NCBI GenBank assembly: GCA_028715665.1
Contig: JAQURI010000001.1
Coordinates: 1 to 63,010 of the forward strand
Origin: Candidatus Ratteibacteria bacterium
GTDB lineage: Bacteria > CAIJMQ01
DNA: 63,010 nt
Direction of reading: 5' to 3'
Made by a program: the position numbers and the translations under genes. Shown here piece by piece: positions 46,301 to 53,620 of this stretch (the first letter of the stretch is position 1; each line of letters begins with the position of its first letter). The notes below the pieces were generated by a model. That model searched no databases, was not told the origin of the DNA, and worked only from the letters and a program-made list of their open reading frames with translations.

Positions 46301-46809
46301 CGCCAGTACCAACACCAGCACCAGCAACCTCGTCAACCACAAACAAAATAAATTTCACGGATATAAGGGAAGGCGCAACAGAACCGACGGCAATAGACGT
46401 TGCAAAATGCCTGACAGATTCTCTCACAATGAATAACCAGTGTTCCTCATTAAACTATGGTGTAGTCGTAGAACCGTTTAACTGGTGGGTCGCAGTTGGA
46501 GCCTATCTGTTCTCACTGGTAGTGATTTTTATCCAAACGATTCGAAGCGATAAAAAACGGGAATGGTTAAAAGAAACATTATTATATGGAACGTTAACTG
46601 TAATCCTATCGGCGATTCTGGTATCGGTAGGATTTAATGTCTATATAATTAACTATCTAATAGATTCCCCGAAATATTTTTATACCTTTTTAAATTTCGG
46701 GGCGTTCGGCACATTTGTTGCTCTAATCGGAGATAGTTATTTTTATAGGAATGATACAAAGCATTATACGTTAAAAAAGAAAATATCTATATTGGAAGAC
46801 TTAAAATGA
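40360..46809 (+). CDS. Giant sequon-rich surface protein
   Basis: A 2149-residue exported protein. A signal segment covers residues 1-29. A DUF2341-like domain begins at WWNNSWQY near 267, and a concanavalin/LamG-like domain spans about 377-580. An Ig-like unit lies near 592-700. Two TIM-barrel-like or glycosidase-like stretches fall at about 710-1010 and 1040-1260. Then come alternating PKD-like and Ig-like units (about 1551-1950), a nine-glycine run near 1963, a Pro/Thr linker, and three membrane spans from about 2040 to 2130. N-X-S/T sequons are very dense. The TATA-like CATATTTATAG lies just upstream. It is probably a cell-surface adhesin or S-layer-associated protein glycosylated by AglB. 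Confidence 0.85.
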   Translation: MARAHSLQICVGLILLAILIGYSDIVASVEPPVITYSFDDVTKTAHIKEDLVEAVTVEQISTSQDLVTMEEVFKITSHKNNLKTSDLGITTHHNKVKGKKEIDQTKTEWFIQTTVPYGVTNNIYGTVENSTLINNIVAADNITTTWNINRTPVQYGSNNGLYKWNFSNGITNFTPDWSVIGFDRHQNLTGDTLPVNTIFYYNEAAIVGTNTTTEYRTEWQPLGKNDIKIDDGQSVILKVIYHKEAEAGIVSIQTIPSFYNTPIPELTWWNNSWQYVVNNAMVNGIRPYQIPLNITNGTGTNNATDVFISCKAVNCSDLRFTLENTTELPYWFEQNTSDSATTLGKVWVNVTGNGTVNMYYGNGAATWASNGTKTFPFFEDFESYAVGSSINNQNGWTVTSQYGGTFSGTIVNTTSVPPGTKSLQAYSSGGGDGAVNVAKTYSAISGDQRFEGNFRTDKPQSGGTCTYSLGAFGVVIAVPGVTNMYMSLGRCIDNTGNLFSFIGSTNHTPYILNTWYNTSGILNYTIGKATTSVNGTQYANVTLNGTNTTQVSISTYTANGAWSEWADNLRIRSYASPELTWSTWGTQIQSDFNPPTLTSSSFNPTSGTGGVLTTLTANFSDNTAVSSAIVSIQTPNQTASNYTMSCTPSGTNATCTLDYTDTDAAGTYTVLKFYPKDNAGNEGSITPSLTYLVLAVVQPVDVVNGVTAILNTSTPSNATMDEFKSNGITTSVITLDWDNISASTWNNMLPAINYSYNIGMRIALRLNVGGDYNNTPNVNRANINITAHFPDLKVDPYESDIQWIEFNFTNSSATAAQRGNFSNKISQNITEQTNNKFPVYTVQTASGLDSVYVKSNPLIYLNIVNDSDFISQESITTRGNTTRSRVYSGATNFTLISLYKTNIINRLRGTIAGTQPAETYATNVNNGSGGYDIILYNNQSSTQNRSISGLTGTYLDTTGDVLKQLPTSGTLYFNVSANSFSYITKEAIDRVVLGTTSHIAYSVPETTNKTFVYGTNQYDNTGLLTANLDIKTELFDPSFIKTPLSIVNYAWLNSSLITNYTDYKYVIIADKNAASINATINQSAANTYIYISVADYANTDAWVAGKKTEADWAIARGYNTFVDGMDSGVGGTNFSARIKELVQYIRVTNNKKVILNTYTAFQDFATFGDVIMKESAFSRWDGTVNAPVYSWEDMDLEKQRASYFNSHNIPVVLMSFGAVDDYDKFYFDYMAGAVLYGYNGNNTFRYGQPNFQNQTEIRVPNIGTMLESGFTVTSTADWNRLYAKGRVHIDPVNHTASIDNNKTVNNISVDLYLYSNSAGSGDRNLTLTVNEPNGTFHNLTYGAETTGVWSWKNIPLSVSDYKEHGHYRIYFATRAGGAGGWSNLGKDNTSKTGTHSWYDTTAVNLNASNDSNYTWSSLGNDIQFMARLNVNYTTATQIDSLAVSRIIQTTTKSGANYTINVTGTAEVNASIYAITQTLLTSSITNIWFKAINGSWISASLPAGNTSDINATKITSWTYTVIDGYLYGVVTSVIDSAHTLVRFLFPHLSSQEAIVGISTPIINSWSNNATNNDSLAPRINLSTAIYFFVTSDQTITTWEWFRDGVNQNNNQSDFTTSWNTLGIKTINMTATNDNGTSPTKTWTVTVSDITDPWLTNETVRATAIAVNESNNISANFTDDTNISSAIIRLQTPDLTYSDYAMTCGATGNTSNCYYVTTNTSAFGTYNVLYYSVVDGSAHRKNITTSNSFLVSDKPHIIDWSNTITSNNSLSGIRLNISTPISFSITTDAIIQYYTWSIDGVPQAGENARTFSTSWDTLGAKNVSVTATNQFGTSLATIWNLTVSDITAPWLTSSSTDSTNSYVQGYAVTVYANLMDDTNITSVKARIVNPDASEANWTMACGISGTTANCNLAYATTMILGNYHITSFYTVDGTGNQRNISSSLSFTIQPPLAGGSTGSSGDTIPISGGGGGGGGGRAGGTPTPVPTPAPATSSTTNKINFTDIREGATEPTAIDVAKCLTDSLTMNNQCSSLNYGVVVEPFNWWVAVGAYLFSLVVIFIQTIRSDKKREWLKETLLYGTLTVILSAILVSVGFNVYIINYLIDSPKYFYTFLNFGAFGTFVALIGDSYFYRNDTKHYTLKKKISILEDLK

Positions 46810-47474
46810 CAGGCTATAGGAGAACATTAAAAACAATATTTTTTGTGACAATAGCCTTAACGCTCATAATCGCCACAGTATCAGCATCAACAGATATCGA
46901 ATATAAAAAAGGGACTCATATTAAACAGAAATTGGAACTATCAGCGGTAAAAGAAGTCCAGTTTATCGCTGAATGCAATGGTATACTGACAATATCAAAT
47001 TCAGAGAACCGGGTAGACGTACTTTCATCCTGCAAGCCAAGGAATCTGTATATACAGTTTATGGTCTCGAACGATAAAGCAGTATATCAAACCAAGGAAG
47101 TGAACGGAAAAAAAACCGCTATAAGAATATTACAGAAACGAATAGCAGTATCTGAAGATGGAAGGTACAATATACTTTTAACAAAACCAGAATCAACAGG
47201 AAGATTTGAATTCTTGGGTGATTCTATCAATAAGGACGATAATTTTATTGTTGAAGATGCAGCCGACCAAACCATAAAAGCGAACATGCAAACAATAGAT
47301 ATAGAAACAATAATGCAAAAAGATACGGAATTATATAACTCTTTACGGGCAAATAATCTATCTTCAACGGACAAGATGTTCTACAATCATATTAAAAACG
47401 CCATAAAGTCATTTGGATTAGATACTGTATTCAGAAATATAACCACTGCATTAAAACACATCGTTGGAGGATAA
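46806..47474 (+). CDS. Secreted protein of unknown function
   Basis: A 222-residue protein with a signal peptide (basic RRTLK, hydrophobic core, ATVSAS). The mature part begins with a beta-rich domain containing two cysteines (ECNGIL, SSCKP), then a helical C-terminus. It overlaps the giant surface protein by ATGA, so the two are probably made together and may interact outside the cell. Confidence 0.65.
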   Translation: MTGYRRTLKTIFFVTIALTLIIATVSASTDIEYKKGTHIKQKLELSAVKEVQFIAECNGILTISNSENRVDVLSSCKPRNLYIQFMVSNDKAVYQTKEVNGKKTAIRILQKRIAVSEDGRYNILLTKPESTGRFEFLGDSINKDDNFIVEDAADQTIKANMQTIDIETIMQKDTELYNSLRANNLSSTDKMFYNHIKNAIKSFGLDTVFRNITTALKHIVGG

Positions 47475-47479
47475 AAAAA

Positions 47480-47734
47480 GTGATACTGATTGACCTGATT
47501 ATTGGAACTATACTCATAATCATAATAACGTTAATTCTATGTGAAATATTCGGTGCCTCATATATAGAAGCGTCTCTAATCGGGTTAGTTTTTCTAATCA
47601 TTGCAGTATCGAAACTCGATACAATCAGGCTGGTTAACACATCACCGATATTATCAATAGCTATATCAGCATTTGTGATATCAGTTATATCGATTTGTGC
47701 ATCAATATTTTTGCACAATTTAATATATCGTTAA
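47480..47734 (+). CDS. Small membrane protein
   Basis: An 84-residue protein made of three hydrophobic segments, with GTG as the start codon six bases after the upstream stop. No known family. It closes the surface-protein operon. A short AT-rich gap (47735-47828) with no visible gene follows. Confidence 0.5.
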   Translation: MILIDLIIGTILIIIITLILCEIFGASYIEASLIGLVFLIIAVSKLDTIRLVNTSPILSIAISAFVISVISICASIFLHNLIYR

Positions 47735-47828
47735 TTTTCTGCACATACAGTTAACTAGCGATAAAAGCGCAAGTTATATATTCTTTATGTTTTAATTCAA
47801 TCTCTTAATCTTAATCCATTAAAAAACA

Positions 47829-47954
47829 ATGGAAAAAAAAACAGGATACGGATGTGGTATTACCATGGGAAAAACAGGAACAGATACAACAGGACTATCG
47901 GACTCGGATTTTTTAGGAGAACACTGTCAAGCATTAGAAAAACGGGTGGTATAA
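47829..47954 (+). CDS. Very small protein of unknown function
   Basis: A 41-residue frame (MEKKTGYGCG at the start) whose stop overlaps the ATG region of the next gene. No clear ribosome site. It resembles in style the small MGKT- protein at 57244 (both have MGKT-TG) but the similarity is too short to prove relation. Confidence 0.35.
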   Translation: MEKKTGYGCGITMGKTGTDTTGLSDSDFLGEHCQALEKRVV

Positions 47955-48866
47955 ATGCCCGGTCAATGTGCAAAACTGGAAATGTGGACGCAGGATGGGC
48001 AAATTATCCTAAAAACAGCAGAATCTGAAAAACCAGTGACACCAAAAACATTATTATTCGAAATCCAAAAAAACTTTTTTATTGATTTCGGGCTTCACCA
48101 GTTCAAACAAATACGGAGCCGGGAAGTTAAAGGTGATATTTGTCCGTATTGCGGTTCAAAAGAAACAATCGGTCACGGCAGCAGAACAACCCAGACCGAA
48201 CTTCAAATAAGAAGATGGTGCAATAACTGTAATCGTACATTCATCGCGGGTCACGAACCGGTAAAAGACCATAGTGGTAATAAGAACAAAGAATCCAAAA
48301 CACCAATAATAAAATTCCTGCACCTTCTGGGGTTCAATAGAACTGAAATTTCATCCAGACTTGATATTACGTGGGGGGCGGCAAATGCAGTAGTCAAGAA
48401 ACTTGAGACTGAACAGGAACTTGAATTCCTTGAGGGCTATTATCTAAAACACGAAACAAACGAGAAGGAAATTATTAACCGGCTGGATATTAAGACCGCA
48501 GAAAAATTTCCAATAATTGAAGAACGAAAAGAAATGCTGGGGCAGACCAGCGTCTGGGATTATGACGGAAGACTGGCATTAAAGAACAAAAAAATAAGTT
48601 CTAAGATAGTGTTCGTGTCAAAAGAAGACATCAACTTACTGTTAAGTCTGACTAAAACAAAAAATATCGAATGCATGAAAAATCTCACACCTAAAGACAG
48701 GGACGTAATTCTAAATTATATCGAAGACCGAAAAGACGACAGGTTGGGAATTTTACCTAAGACTCACATATTCACAAGGGTTTTAGAAGATTCGGGCGAA
48801 ATAAACGCCGAATTAATCGAATCATCAGAACAAAGAGACGACGAACAGTCAAACAACGAGGATTAA
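47955..48866 (+). CDS. DNA-binding protein with InsA-like zinc ribbon and helix-turn-helix
   Basis: A 303-residue protein. CPYCGSKETIGHGSR and WCNNCNRTFI (residues about 57-90) form a zinc ribbon of the type in IS1-like InsA and other transposase N-termini. A helix-turn-helix follows near 115-145 (LGFNRTEISSRLDITWGAANAVV). The catalytic DDE region of transposases is absent and no IS ends were seen, so this is more likely a regulator or replication/partition factor. It could be a reader of the shared promoter motif. The C-terminal half is helical and charged. Confidence 0.7.
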   Translation: MPGQCAKLEMWTQDGQIILKTAESEKPVTPKTLLFEIQKNFFIDFGLHQFKQIRSREVKGDICPYCGSKETIGHGSRTTQTELQIRRWCNNCNRTFIAGHEPVKDHSGNKNKESKTPIIKFLHLLGFNRTEISSRLDITWGAANAVVKKLETEQELEFLEGYYLKHETNEKEIINRLDIKTAEKFPIIEERKEMLGQTSVWDYDGRLALKNKKISSKIVFVSKEDINLLLSLTKTKNIECMKNLTPKDRDVILNYIEDRKDDRLGILPKTHIFTRVLEDSGEINAELIESSEQRDDEQSNNED

Positions 48867-48883
48867 ACAGAAGGAGATGCCTT

Positions 48884-50314
48884 TTGGAACGAAAGGTACA
48901 GAAAAAAACAGCTTTAGTCCTCTGTGGTTCCTGTAAAAATCCGGGGCAGCAAGGATGTACAAAAAAGGAAATAGAGTTATCAAAAGAAGGAAAAATAACT
49001 CTTCCGACATGCATGACCAACAGGATTACGGAAATCCATATAGGTCAAAAGAATATTCTTGAATATTGTCAGATACCTGAGAAAGCATCTCTGATACCAG
49101 AACCAATACAAGAACAAAAATGGAAAGGATTTTTTGAAATTGTTACGAAAGAACCCCGGAATAAAAATCAAGAGAAACCAATTCAGCCCGGTGTTCAGAC
49201 AGCGGAATATATTGACGTTCCATTCAAGAATTGGGATGAAACCTATACAAAAATTCTCTATTGCATCAAAGACCATCATACAATCGGGTCGATGGCAAAA
49301 GTATTGCAACTTCCAAGAAGCACCATCAGGGACAGACTAACAAAACTGGAAAAAAAAGAAATTATCACTAAATCCGAAACAACCCTTCTTGGAAACCGGT
49401 GCGCGAATTTTATTATCACGAGTGGATGGGCATTAAAGCTCGTAAATCAAAATGAGCAACAGGCAATAATAACTAAACCGGGTCGATTAAAACCTGAACC
49501 AGTAAAGTTTACACGTCATTGTGTATCATTGCAGGCGGAAATAATCCGTGGAACAATACCAAAAGGAGATAGAAGTTACTCCCCGAATGGCTGGACGGGT
49601 GAAATTTTCGAGGGGAATGGAACTTATAAAATTCGTGTTATTCCAAATAGGAACGGAAAGAGTCGTGCGGTTATAGACATTAATATCTGTCTCGGTGCAT
49701 CGTCTTCAGCAGACCTGACAATGAAATATCATACTTTTGCAGAACGGTATCTTGGTGCGTGGGCAGAAAAACATTCCCTGAAACTCGGCCAGATAACGGA
49801 ATACAGGACTCCACATACATCAATTGAAGGCAGTAGCGGGTTAGCGCAGACGATTCTTAATACAGTCGGAGGCGAAACGAAAATCACAAATCTCGGTGTT
49901 CAGGTTGACAGGAGCGATAAAGAAGAACATAAAGGAGAAGTAGAGTTCGTTGGAAAAAAAGGAGAAGAAACACTCAGGAACTTTGAATTCGCCCTGAACC
50001 AATCCCCGGAAAAAATGGAGGAGTTAGTCTCGAAATTCGAGGTATTACGAGAATCCCTTCAAGTAGAATCGACAAAAATCGGCGGTGGAATTTCAGAAAT
50101 ACAAAGCTGGCTGATTCTTCAACGGGAAAACGATTTATTACGCGAACAAATTCAATTATTCCGGGAGCAAATGCGAGAACAAACCAGGGTTTATAAGGAG
50201 CAGATGGCAGAACTTACAAAACAAGTCGATGAGATGAAATCAATGCTGGGTCTGACTCCAAAATCCCCGGAATCAAAGAAGAGCAAATATGACGATATTG
50301 GTATCTATGGATAA
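48884..50314 (+). CDS. Winged-helix protein with C-terminal coiled coil
   Basis: A 476-residue protein read from TTG 48884, with GGAG upstream. The N-terminus holds LCGSCKNPGQQGC and TCMTN, a possible zinc site. Near residue 130 a helix-turn-helix is clear (GSMAKVLQLPRSTIRDRLTKLE). The middle 170 residues are an alpha/beta domain, and the last 80 form a long glutamine- and glutamate-rich coiled coil. It pairs with the zinc/HTH gene upstream. The layout suits a plasmid replication-control, partition or transcription protein. No named family recognised. Confidence 0.65.
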   Translation: MERKVQKKTALVLCGSCKNPGQQGCTKKEIELSKEGKITLPTCMTNRITEIHIGQKNILEYCQIPEKASLIPEPIQEQKWKGFFEIVTKEPRNKNQEKPIQPGVQTAEYIDVPFKNWDETYTKILYCIKDHHTIGSMAKVLQLPRSTIRDRLTKLEKKEIITKSETTLLGNRCANFIITSGWALKLVNQNEQQAIITKPGRLKPEPVKFTRHCVSLQAEIIRGTIPKGDRSYSPNGWTGEIFEGNGTYKIRVIPNRNGKSRAVIDINICLGASSSADLTMKYHTFAERYLGAWAEKHSLKLGQITEYRTPHTSIEGSSGLAQTILNTVGGETKITNLGVQVDRSDKEEHKGEVEFVGKKGEETLRNFEFALNQSPEKMEELVSKFEVLRESLQVESTKIGGGISEIQSWLILQRENDLLREQIQLFREQMREQTRVYKEQMAELTKQVDEMKSMLGLTPKSPESKKSKYDDIGIYG

Positions 50315-50483
50315 CAACCTCGAAGCCTATAACGAAAAAAAGCATGCTAACGGTGATGGAGAGCGAAAGATAACATCGGCTGTATGGAGGCAGTAGCCGA
50401 TAGCGTTACAGCTCATAACACGTAAGCTCGATACAGCAACGGTAAACACATTATCTTAATAAAATATTAAATGAGGTAAATTA
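50315..50483 (+). other. Structured non-coding segment
   Basis: This 169-base gap holds a strong hairpin. TAAC plus ATCGGCT (50371-50381) pairs with AGCCGAT and GTTA (50395-50408), with a three-base bulge. A second possible partner for the outer arm is GCTAACG at 50346. GCATGC lies at 50342. It may be a leader RNA, a small RNA, or a protein-binding site for the DNA-binding genes upstream. No frame is supported here. Confidence 0.4.
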
Positions 50484-50633
50484 ATGGCTAACAAAAAAGG
50501 TATATGGAAACTTCATGTAAGTAACTCAGAGGATAACGATGAGATAGAACTTACAAAAGATGACATAAAAAGTGTCATTTACGAATTGCAGAATGGCAAC
50601 ATGGAAGGGAAAATAGAAAAAGACGAGGAATAA
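50484..50633 (+). CDS. Very small acidic protein
   Basis: A 49-residue protein preceded by GAGG, starting the small-gene operon 50484-51192. It has a short beta hairpin and a helix (ELTKDDIKSVIYEL). Its stop overlaps the next start by one base. Function unknown. Confidence 0.5.
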   Translation: MANKKGIWKLHVSNSEDNDEIELTKDDIKSVIYELQNGNMEGKIEKDEE

Positions 50634-50773
50634 TGGCAGAAATTAAACTAAAGGTGGATGGATACAGATGCGAACGCTGTAACCATGAATGGATAGCAAG
50701 GGGCGAAGGCAAACCCACTGTGTGCCCGAAATGCAAAAGTCCTTACTGGAATGTTCCTAAGAAGGTGAAATAA
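50633..50773 (+). CDS. Very small rubredoxin-like zinc ribbon protein
   Basis: A 46-residue protein that is almost entirely one zinc ribbon, CERCNHEW and CPKCKSPYW, a common form in archaeal and phage genomes. One-base overlaps join it to both neighbours. Likely binds nucleic acid or a protein partner. Confidence 0.65.
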   Translation: MAEIKLKVDGYRCERCNHEWIARGEGKPTVCPKCKSPYWNVPKKVK

Positions 50774-50958
50774 TGAAGGGTTGGTACAGGATAACCGCAT
50801 ATGCTCAGTGTACTCAATGTGATTGGGATTTTGCCGACAAATTTGGAGATAATCACACCCACAACATGGGAAAAATGGCGCAAGCACATGCGGATAAAAC
50901 AGGGCATACGGTAAATTGTGAAATAGGATTTACAACCACAAAAACAAAAAGGAACTGA
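50773..50958 (+). CDS. Small zinc-finger protein
   Basis: A 61-residue protein with CTQCDWDF near residue 13 and AHADKTGHTVNC near 38-49, a Cys2 plus His/Cys site typical of small viral and plasmid zinc proteins. It overlaps the previous stop by one base. Confidence 0.6.
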   Translation: MKGWYRITAYAQCTQCDWDFADKFGDNHTHNMGKMAQAHADKTGHTVNCEIGFTTTKTKRN

Positions 50959-50961
50959 GTT

Positions 50962-51192
50962 ATGCGAGTGCGTAAGAAAACCGTATTAGAACAGGAACTT
51001 ACAACTGAGCAAGTAAACTGGTTGAAAGCACATCCCGACCACGACAGAACAAAAAGTTTAGTGGTAGAGGCAAGAGTTGCGGATTGGGACGGTATTAAAG
51101 AAAAACGTATTCGGCTATTCAAAGTTGCGTGTTCGGCTTTTCGTAAGTGGTGGGAAAGTGAAATGAATGTGCCGAAAAGCCCCGAAGGTTAA
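50962..51192 (+). CDS. Small protein of unknown function
   Basis: A 76-residue protein, basic at the start (RVRKK), mostly helical, with WLKAHPDHDR and FRKWWESEM segments. It ends the small-gene operon and is followed by a 90-base gap that contains a shared-type promoter. Confidence 0.5.
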   Translation: MRVRKKTVLEQELTTEQVNWLKAHPDHDRTKSLVVEARVADWDGIKEKRIRLFKVACSAFRKWWESEMNVPKSPEG

Positions 51193-51230
51193 CAGCTTAT
51201 GACAAGACCCGCAGACTTAACAGAACCTAA

Positions 51231-51258
51231 CAACCAATACCTTTATCGTAATTATGTT
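51231..51258 (+). promoter_or_regulatory. Shared-type promoter for small-gene operon
   Basis: CAACCAATACCTTTATCG then TAATTATGTT. One base change (CAATA) weakens the inverted repeat. The ATG at 51283 is 41 bases after the start of TTTATC, the longest spacing in the set. No palindrome is visible upstream. Confidence 0.6.
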
Positions 51259-51282
51259 TCAAACACCAAAGATAGAGAATAA

Positions 51283-51618
51283 ATGTTCAATCCACTAAAA
51301 AAACTACAAGAACAATTCGAAAAAAGCACATCGATTAGTCTTCCCAAAGGGTCATGTCGAAACTGTAATAGACCTATATTCAATATAGACACAAGATTCG
51401 GAAAATTGGGACTGTGTGTGAATTGCTACGAGGCATACAAAGAAGGCATAGACTCGGTAAAGGATAAATTTCCCAAACAAATAATTATAGTATGTGAAAC
51501 CTGTGGAACTGTAATGGCCTGCCGGAATAGTCCTTTAAAAGTATGGGAAACAAACAAGATTGCTCTTTGTTGCAACAAACCAAATTATACATATTATTTT
51601 CATAGGGCAGGGAGATGA
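51283..51618 (+). CDS. Small protein with two zinc sites
   Basis: A 111-residue protein. CRNCNRP and LCVNCYEA form one zinc site (residues about 24-52), and CETCGTVMAC plus CCNK a second possible site (72-93). First gene after the promoter at 51231. Likely a DNA-, RNA- or protein-binding accessory factor, family unknown. Confidence 0.6.
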   Translation: MFNPLKKLQEQFEKSTSISLPKGSCRNCNRPIFNIDTRFGKLGLCVNCYEAYKEGIDSVKDKFPKQIIIVCETCGTVMACRNSPLKVWETNKIALCCNKPNYTYYFHRAGR

Positions 51619-51627
51619 ACTAACTTA

Positions 51628-52059
51628 ATGGCTCGCGAACCAAATTGGTATAGAATGGGATTCGAAACCGCAGGAGGAAACAGGAAGAGTTTAATGAATT
51701 TACCCGGTGAATTCTTCTTATACCAATCGGAAAAAATATTCAAAGACGATTTCAACGTCGTAAAATATGCATATGATTATGCAAAACAATGGCTTGAGAC
51801 CGAGCAATGGAAACAGGAAGTTGGTCAAAAGATTATGGTGTACATAAAGAAATATCAGGGCGATAATAAGAAGGTAGATGAATTCATGCAGCGAGCATGT
51901 CTATGGTCAGATGGATATGCCGAGTTAATAATCCAGCAATTCAGAGACCTGTACACAAGCCCGGTATCACCGGAAACGGCAGAGAAGCTAGTAAATCAGG
52001 CATTACAAACAACAGGAGACTGGAAGTATGTCACAGGAAAAAGCTCAAAAGATAAGTAA
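51628..52059 (+). CDS. Helical protein of unknown function
   Basis: A 143-residue protein, nearly all alpha helix with no cysteine or membrane span. Its C-terminus overlaps the next gene by 32 bases. No motif recognised. Confidence 0.55.
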   Translation: MAREPNWYRMGFETAGGNRKSLMNLPGEFFLYQSEKIFKDDFNVVKYAYDYAKQWLETEQWKQEVGQKIMVYIKKYQGDNKKVDEFMQRACLWSDGYAELIIQQFRDLYTSPVSPETAEKLVNQALQTTGDWKYVTGKSSKDK

Positions 52060-52267
52060 GGACGTCGTAGAAGACAAATTCATTCAGGGAACGGTTGCTG
52101 CTCTGGATGTAGTAGCTCTATACGACCAGCCGGTAATATTTAAGGAAATAGTAGAATCGGCAGGAATAAAAAAAGTATTAGCTGAAATCAAGAAAAACGG
52201 TTCGGAACGGTCAAAGAAAATAGCGAAACAAGAGTTCAGGGAGAAGCAGAGGTATATTTGTCTCTGA
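52028..52267 (+). CDS. Small helical protein of unknown function
   Basis: A 79-residue protein with a basic C-terminal half (KKNGSERSKKIAKQEFREKQR). The ATG overlaps the upstream gene, but the reading is hydrophilic and helical throughout, which supports it. Function unknown. Confidence 0.5.
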   Translation: MSQEKAQKISKDVVEDKFIQGTVAALDVVALYDQPVIFKEIVESAGIKKVLAEIKKNGSERSKKIAKQEFREKQRYICL

Positions 52268-52350
52268 AAAAAAGAACGGTATTGGAAAGAAAAGGAACGG
52301 AAAAAATATGTTAGGAAAATTGTTAATGCAGATAAGGGAGGAACTAAAGT

Positions 52351-52617
52351 TTGAGAACAGTAAAACACTCTAAATGCCAGTTTCCGGATTGCCAGTCTGA
52401 AATTCGTACCGGTGGAACAATGTGTACGAAACACTGGAGACTATATTATGCCGTTAAAGCATTAAAACGAAATAAAGGTAAAACACACACAGACCTTATA
52501 AAAATAGCCATTGAACGAGGAAAGGAACACGAGATACAGAACATTCTACTAAAACAAGAACGGCTCATAAAGAATGCTGCGTTGGAGAGGGGGTCTTTGT
52601 ATGTATTTTCCGGGTAG
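52351..52617 (+). CDS. Small zinc-finger protein
   Basis: An 88-residue protein from TTG 52351 behind GGAGG. CQFPDCQSEI and MCTKHW give a C-x4-C-x10-C-x2-H site similar to that at the N-terminus of the methyltransferase at 6693. A basic helical tail follows. Confidence 0.55.
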   Translation: MRTVKHSKCQFPDCQSEIRTGGTMCTKHWRLYYAVKALKRNKGKTHTDLIKIAIERGKEHEIQNILLKQERLIKNAALERGSLYVFSG

Positions 52618-52696
52618 AATGAGAACGCTTGAAACTAAAAAACTCAATAAATCATCAGAAATACCACCAGAACCACAAAAAAATGAAGGACAAAAT

Positions 52697-52915
52697 ATGA
52701 AAAAAAAACAAATATACGACCCACAAAAAAAAGTGGATGAATGGAATAATAAACATCCAGTAGGCACAAAAGTAATTGTGACCAAAGATGATGGTAAGAA
52801 AATTCACACAACCACGACGGCACCATGTTCGGTAATGTGCGGAACGATTGTAATTTGGCTGAAAGATATATCGGGTTGCTATGAATTAGAGCGGGTAGTC
52901 CCGGATGTTCAATAG
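52697..52915 (+). CDS. Small phage-type conserved protein
   Basis: A 72-residue protein. The segment WNNKHPVGTKVIVTKDDGKK, then IHTTTT and DISGCYELERV, matches a small beta-barrel protein often seen in phage genomes (recognised from memory, not searched). The frame opens at 52601, which would add 32 residues. The ATG at 52697 fits the domain boundary better. Confidence 0.5.
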   Translation: MKKKQIYDPQKKVDEWNNKHPVGTKVIVTKDDGKKIHTTTTAPCSVMCGTIVIWLKDISGCYELERVVPDVQ

Positions 52916-52918
52916 GCT

Positions 52919-53575
52919 ATGAACAGCCAAGCACTCCACCCGGAACATTGTTCACACGGAGCATTATTACAGCGTGGCTGGACTGAAGCCGGGATAAAAC
53001 GATTCTTAAAAGCCCCGGACAAGACAGCTCCAAACCCTCATTACAGGCGGGGTGCGGATATGAAACTATATTTACTTACACGGGTAGAATCAATGGAAAA
53101 AAGTGAAGAATACCTGATTTTCTGTAAAAAAAATAAGACACGAAAGCAAGGGGCAATAAGTGCGGTCAGGACAAAGAAAGAAAAGCTTCTCAGGGATGTA
53201 GCAGGATGGGAGATTCACATTACCCGCCAGAACCTCACAGATGTCCTACAGGACGCAATCTCCTCATATAACGAGCGAAGGGCTGACCGGAGCGAAGATG
53301 GGTTCATATACGAACCTGCATCGTTAAATTCAGATAAAGAGTTCCTTTACAGGATAACGGTCAACTTCTTACGTCATCGATGCAGCCCGTATGAACGAAA
53401 GCTCACTGAAACGGCAGGTAAAGTAGGAACAAAAGAAGCATATATCCTGCTGAACCAGAACATATTCAAGAGGATATCCCATATCTTTCCTGAGCTTCAG
53501 GCAGAATGCGATAGGCAGTTAGAAGAAAAAATAAGACAATATCTCGAAGAATCCAACAATCTGCACGTACATTAG
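52919..53575 (+). CDS. Conserved protein of unknown function
   Basis: A 218-residue soluble protein. The N-terminus RGWTEAGIKRFLKAPDKTAPNPHYR is a motif seen in many bacterial and phage hypothetical proteins. The remainder is helical and basic. Its stop codon overlaps the palindrome of the next composite promoter. Confidence 0.6.
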   Translation: MNSQALHPEHCSHGALLQRGWTEAGIKRFLKAPDKTAPNPHYRRGADMKLYLLTRVESMEKSEEYLIFCKKNKTRKQGAISAVRTKKEKLLRDVAGWEIHITRQNLTDVLQDAISSYNERRADRSEDGFIYEPASLNSDKEFLYRITVNFLRHRCSPYERKLTETAGKVGTKEAYILLNQNIFKRISHIFPELQAECDRQLEEKIRQYLEESNNLHVH

Positions 53576-53605
53576 ATTGACCGATATCTTTATCGTATTT
53601 ATGTT
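53562..53605 (+). promoter_or_regulatory. Composite promoter, copy 3
   Basis: TGCACGTACA (one change from the palindrome) at 53562-53571, exactly six bases, then TGACCGATATCTTTATCG and TATTTATGTT. It overlaps the end of the upstream gene. The ATG at 53621 is 32 bases after the start of TTTATC. Confidence 0.7.
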
Positions 53606-53620
53606 TTAACTTATGTGTAA

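Noticed and set aside
47955..48866. Transposase of an IS1-like element
   Set aside because: The zinc ribbon and helix-turn-helix fit, but no catalytic domain, inverted repeats or target duplication were seen.
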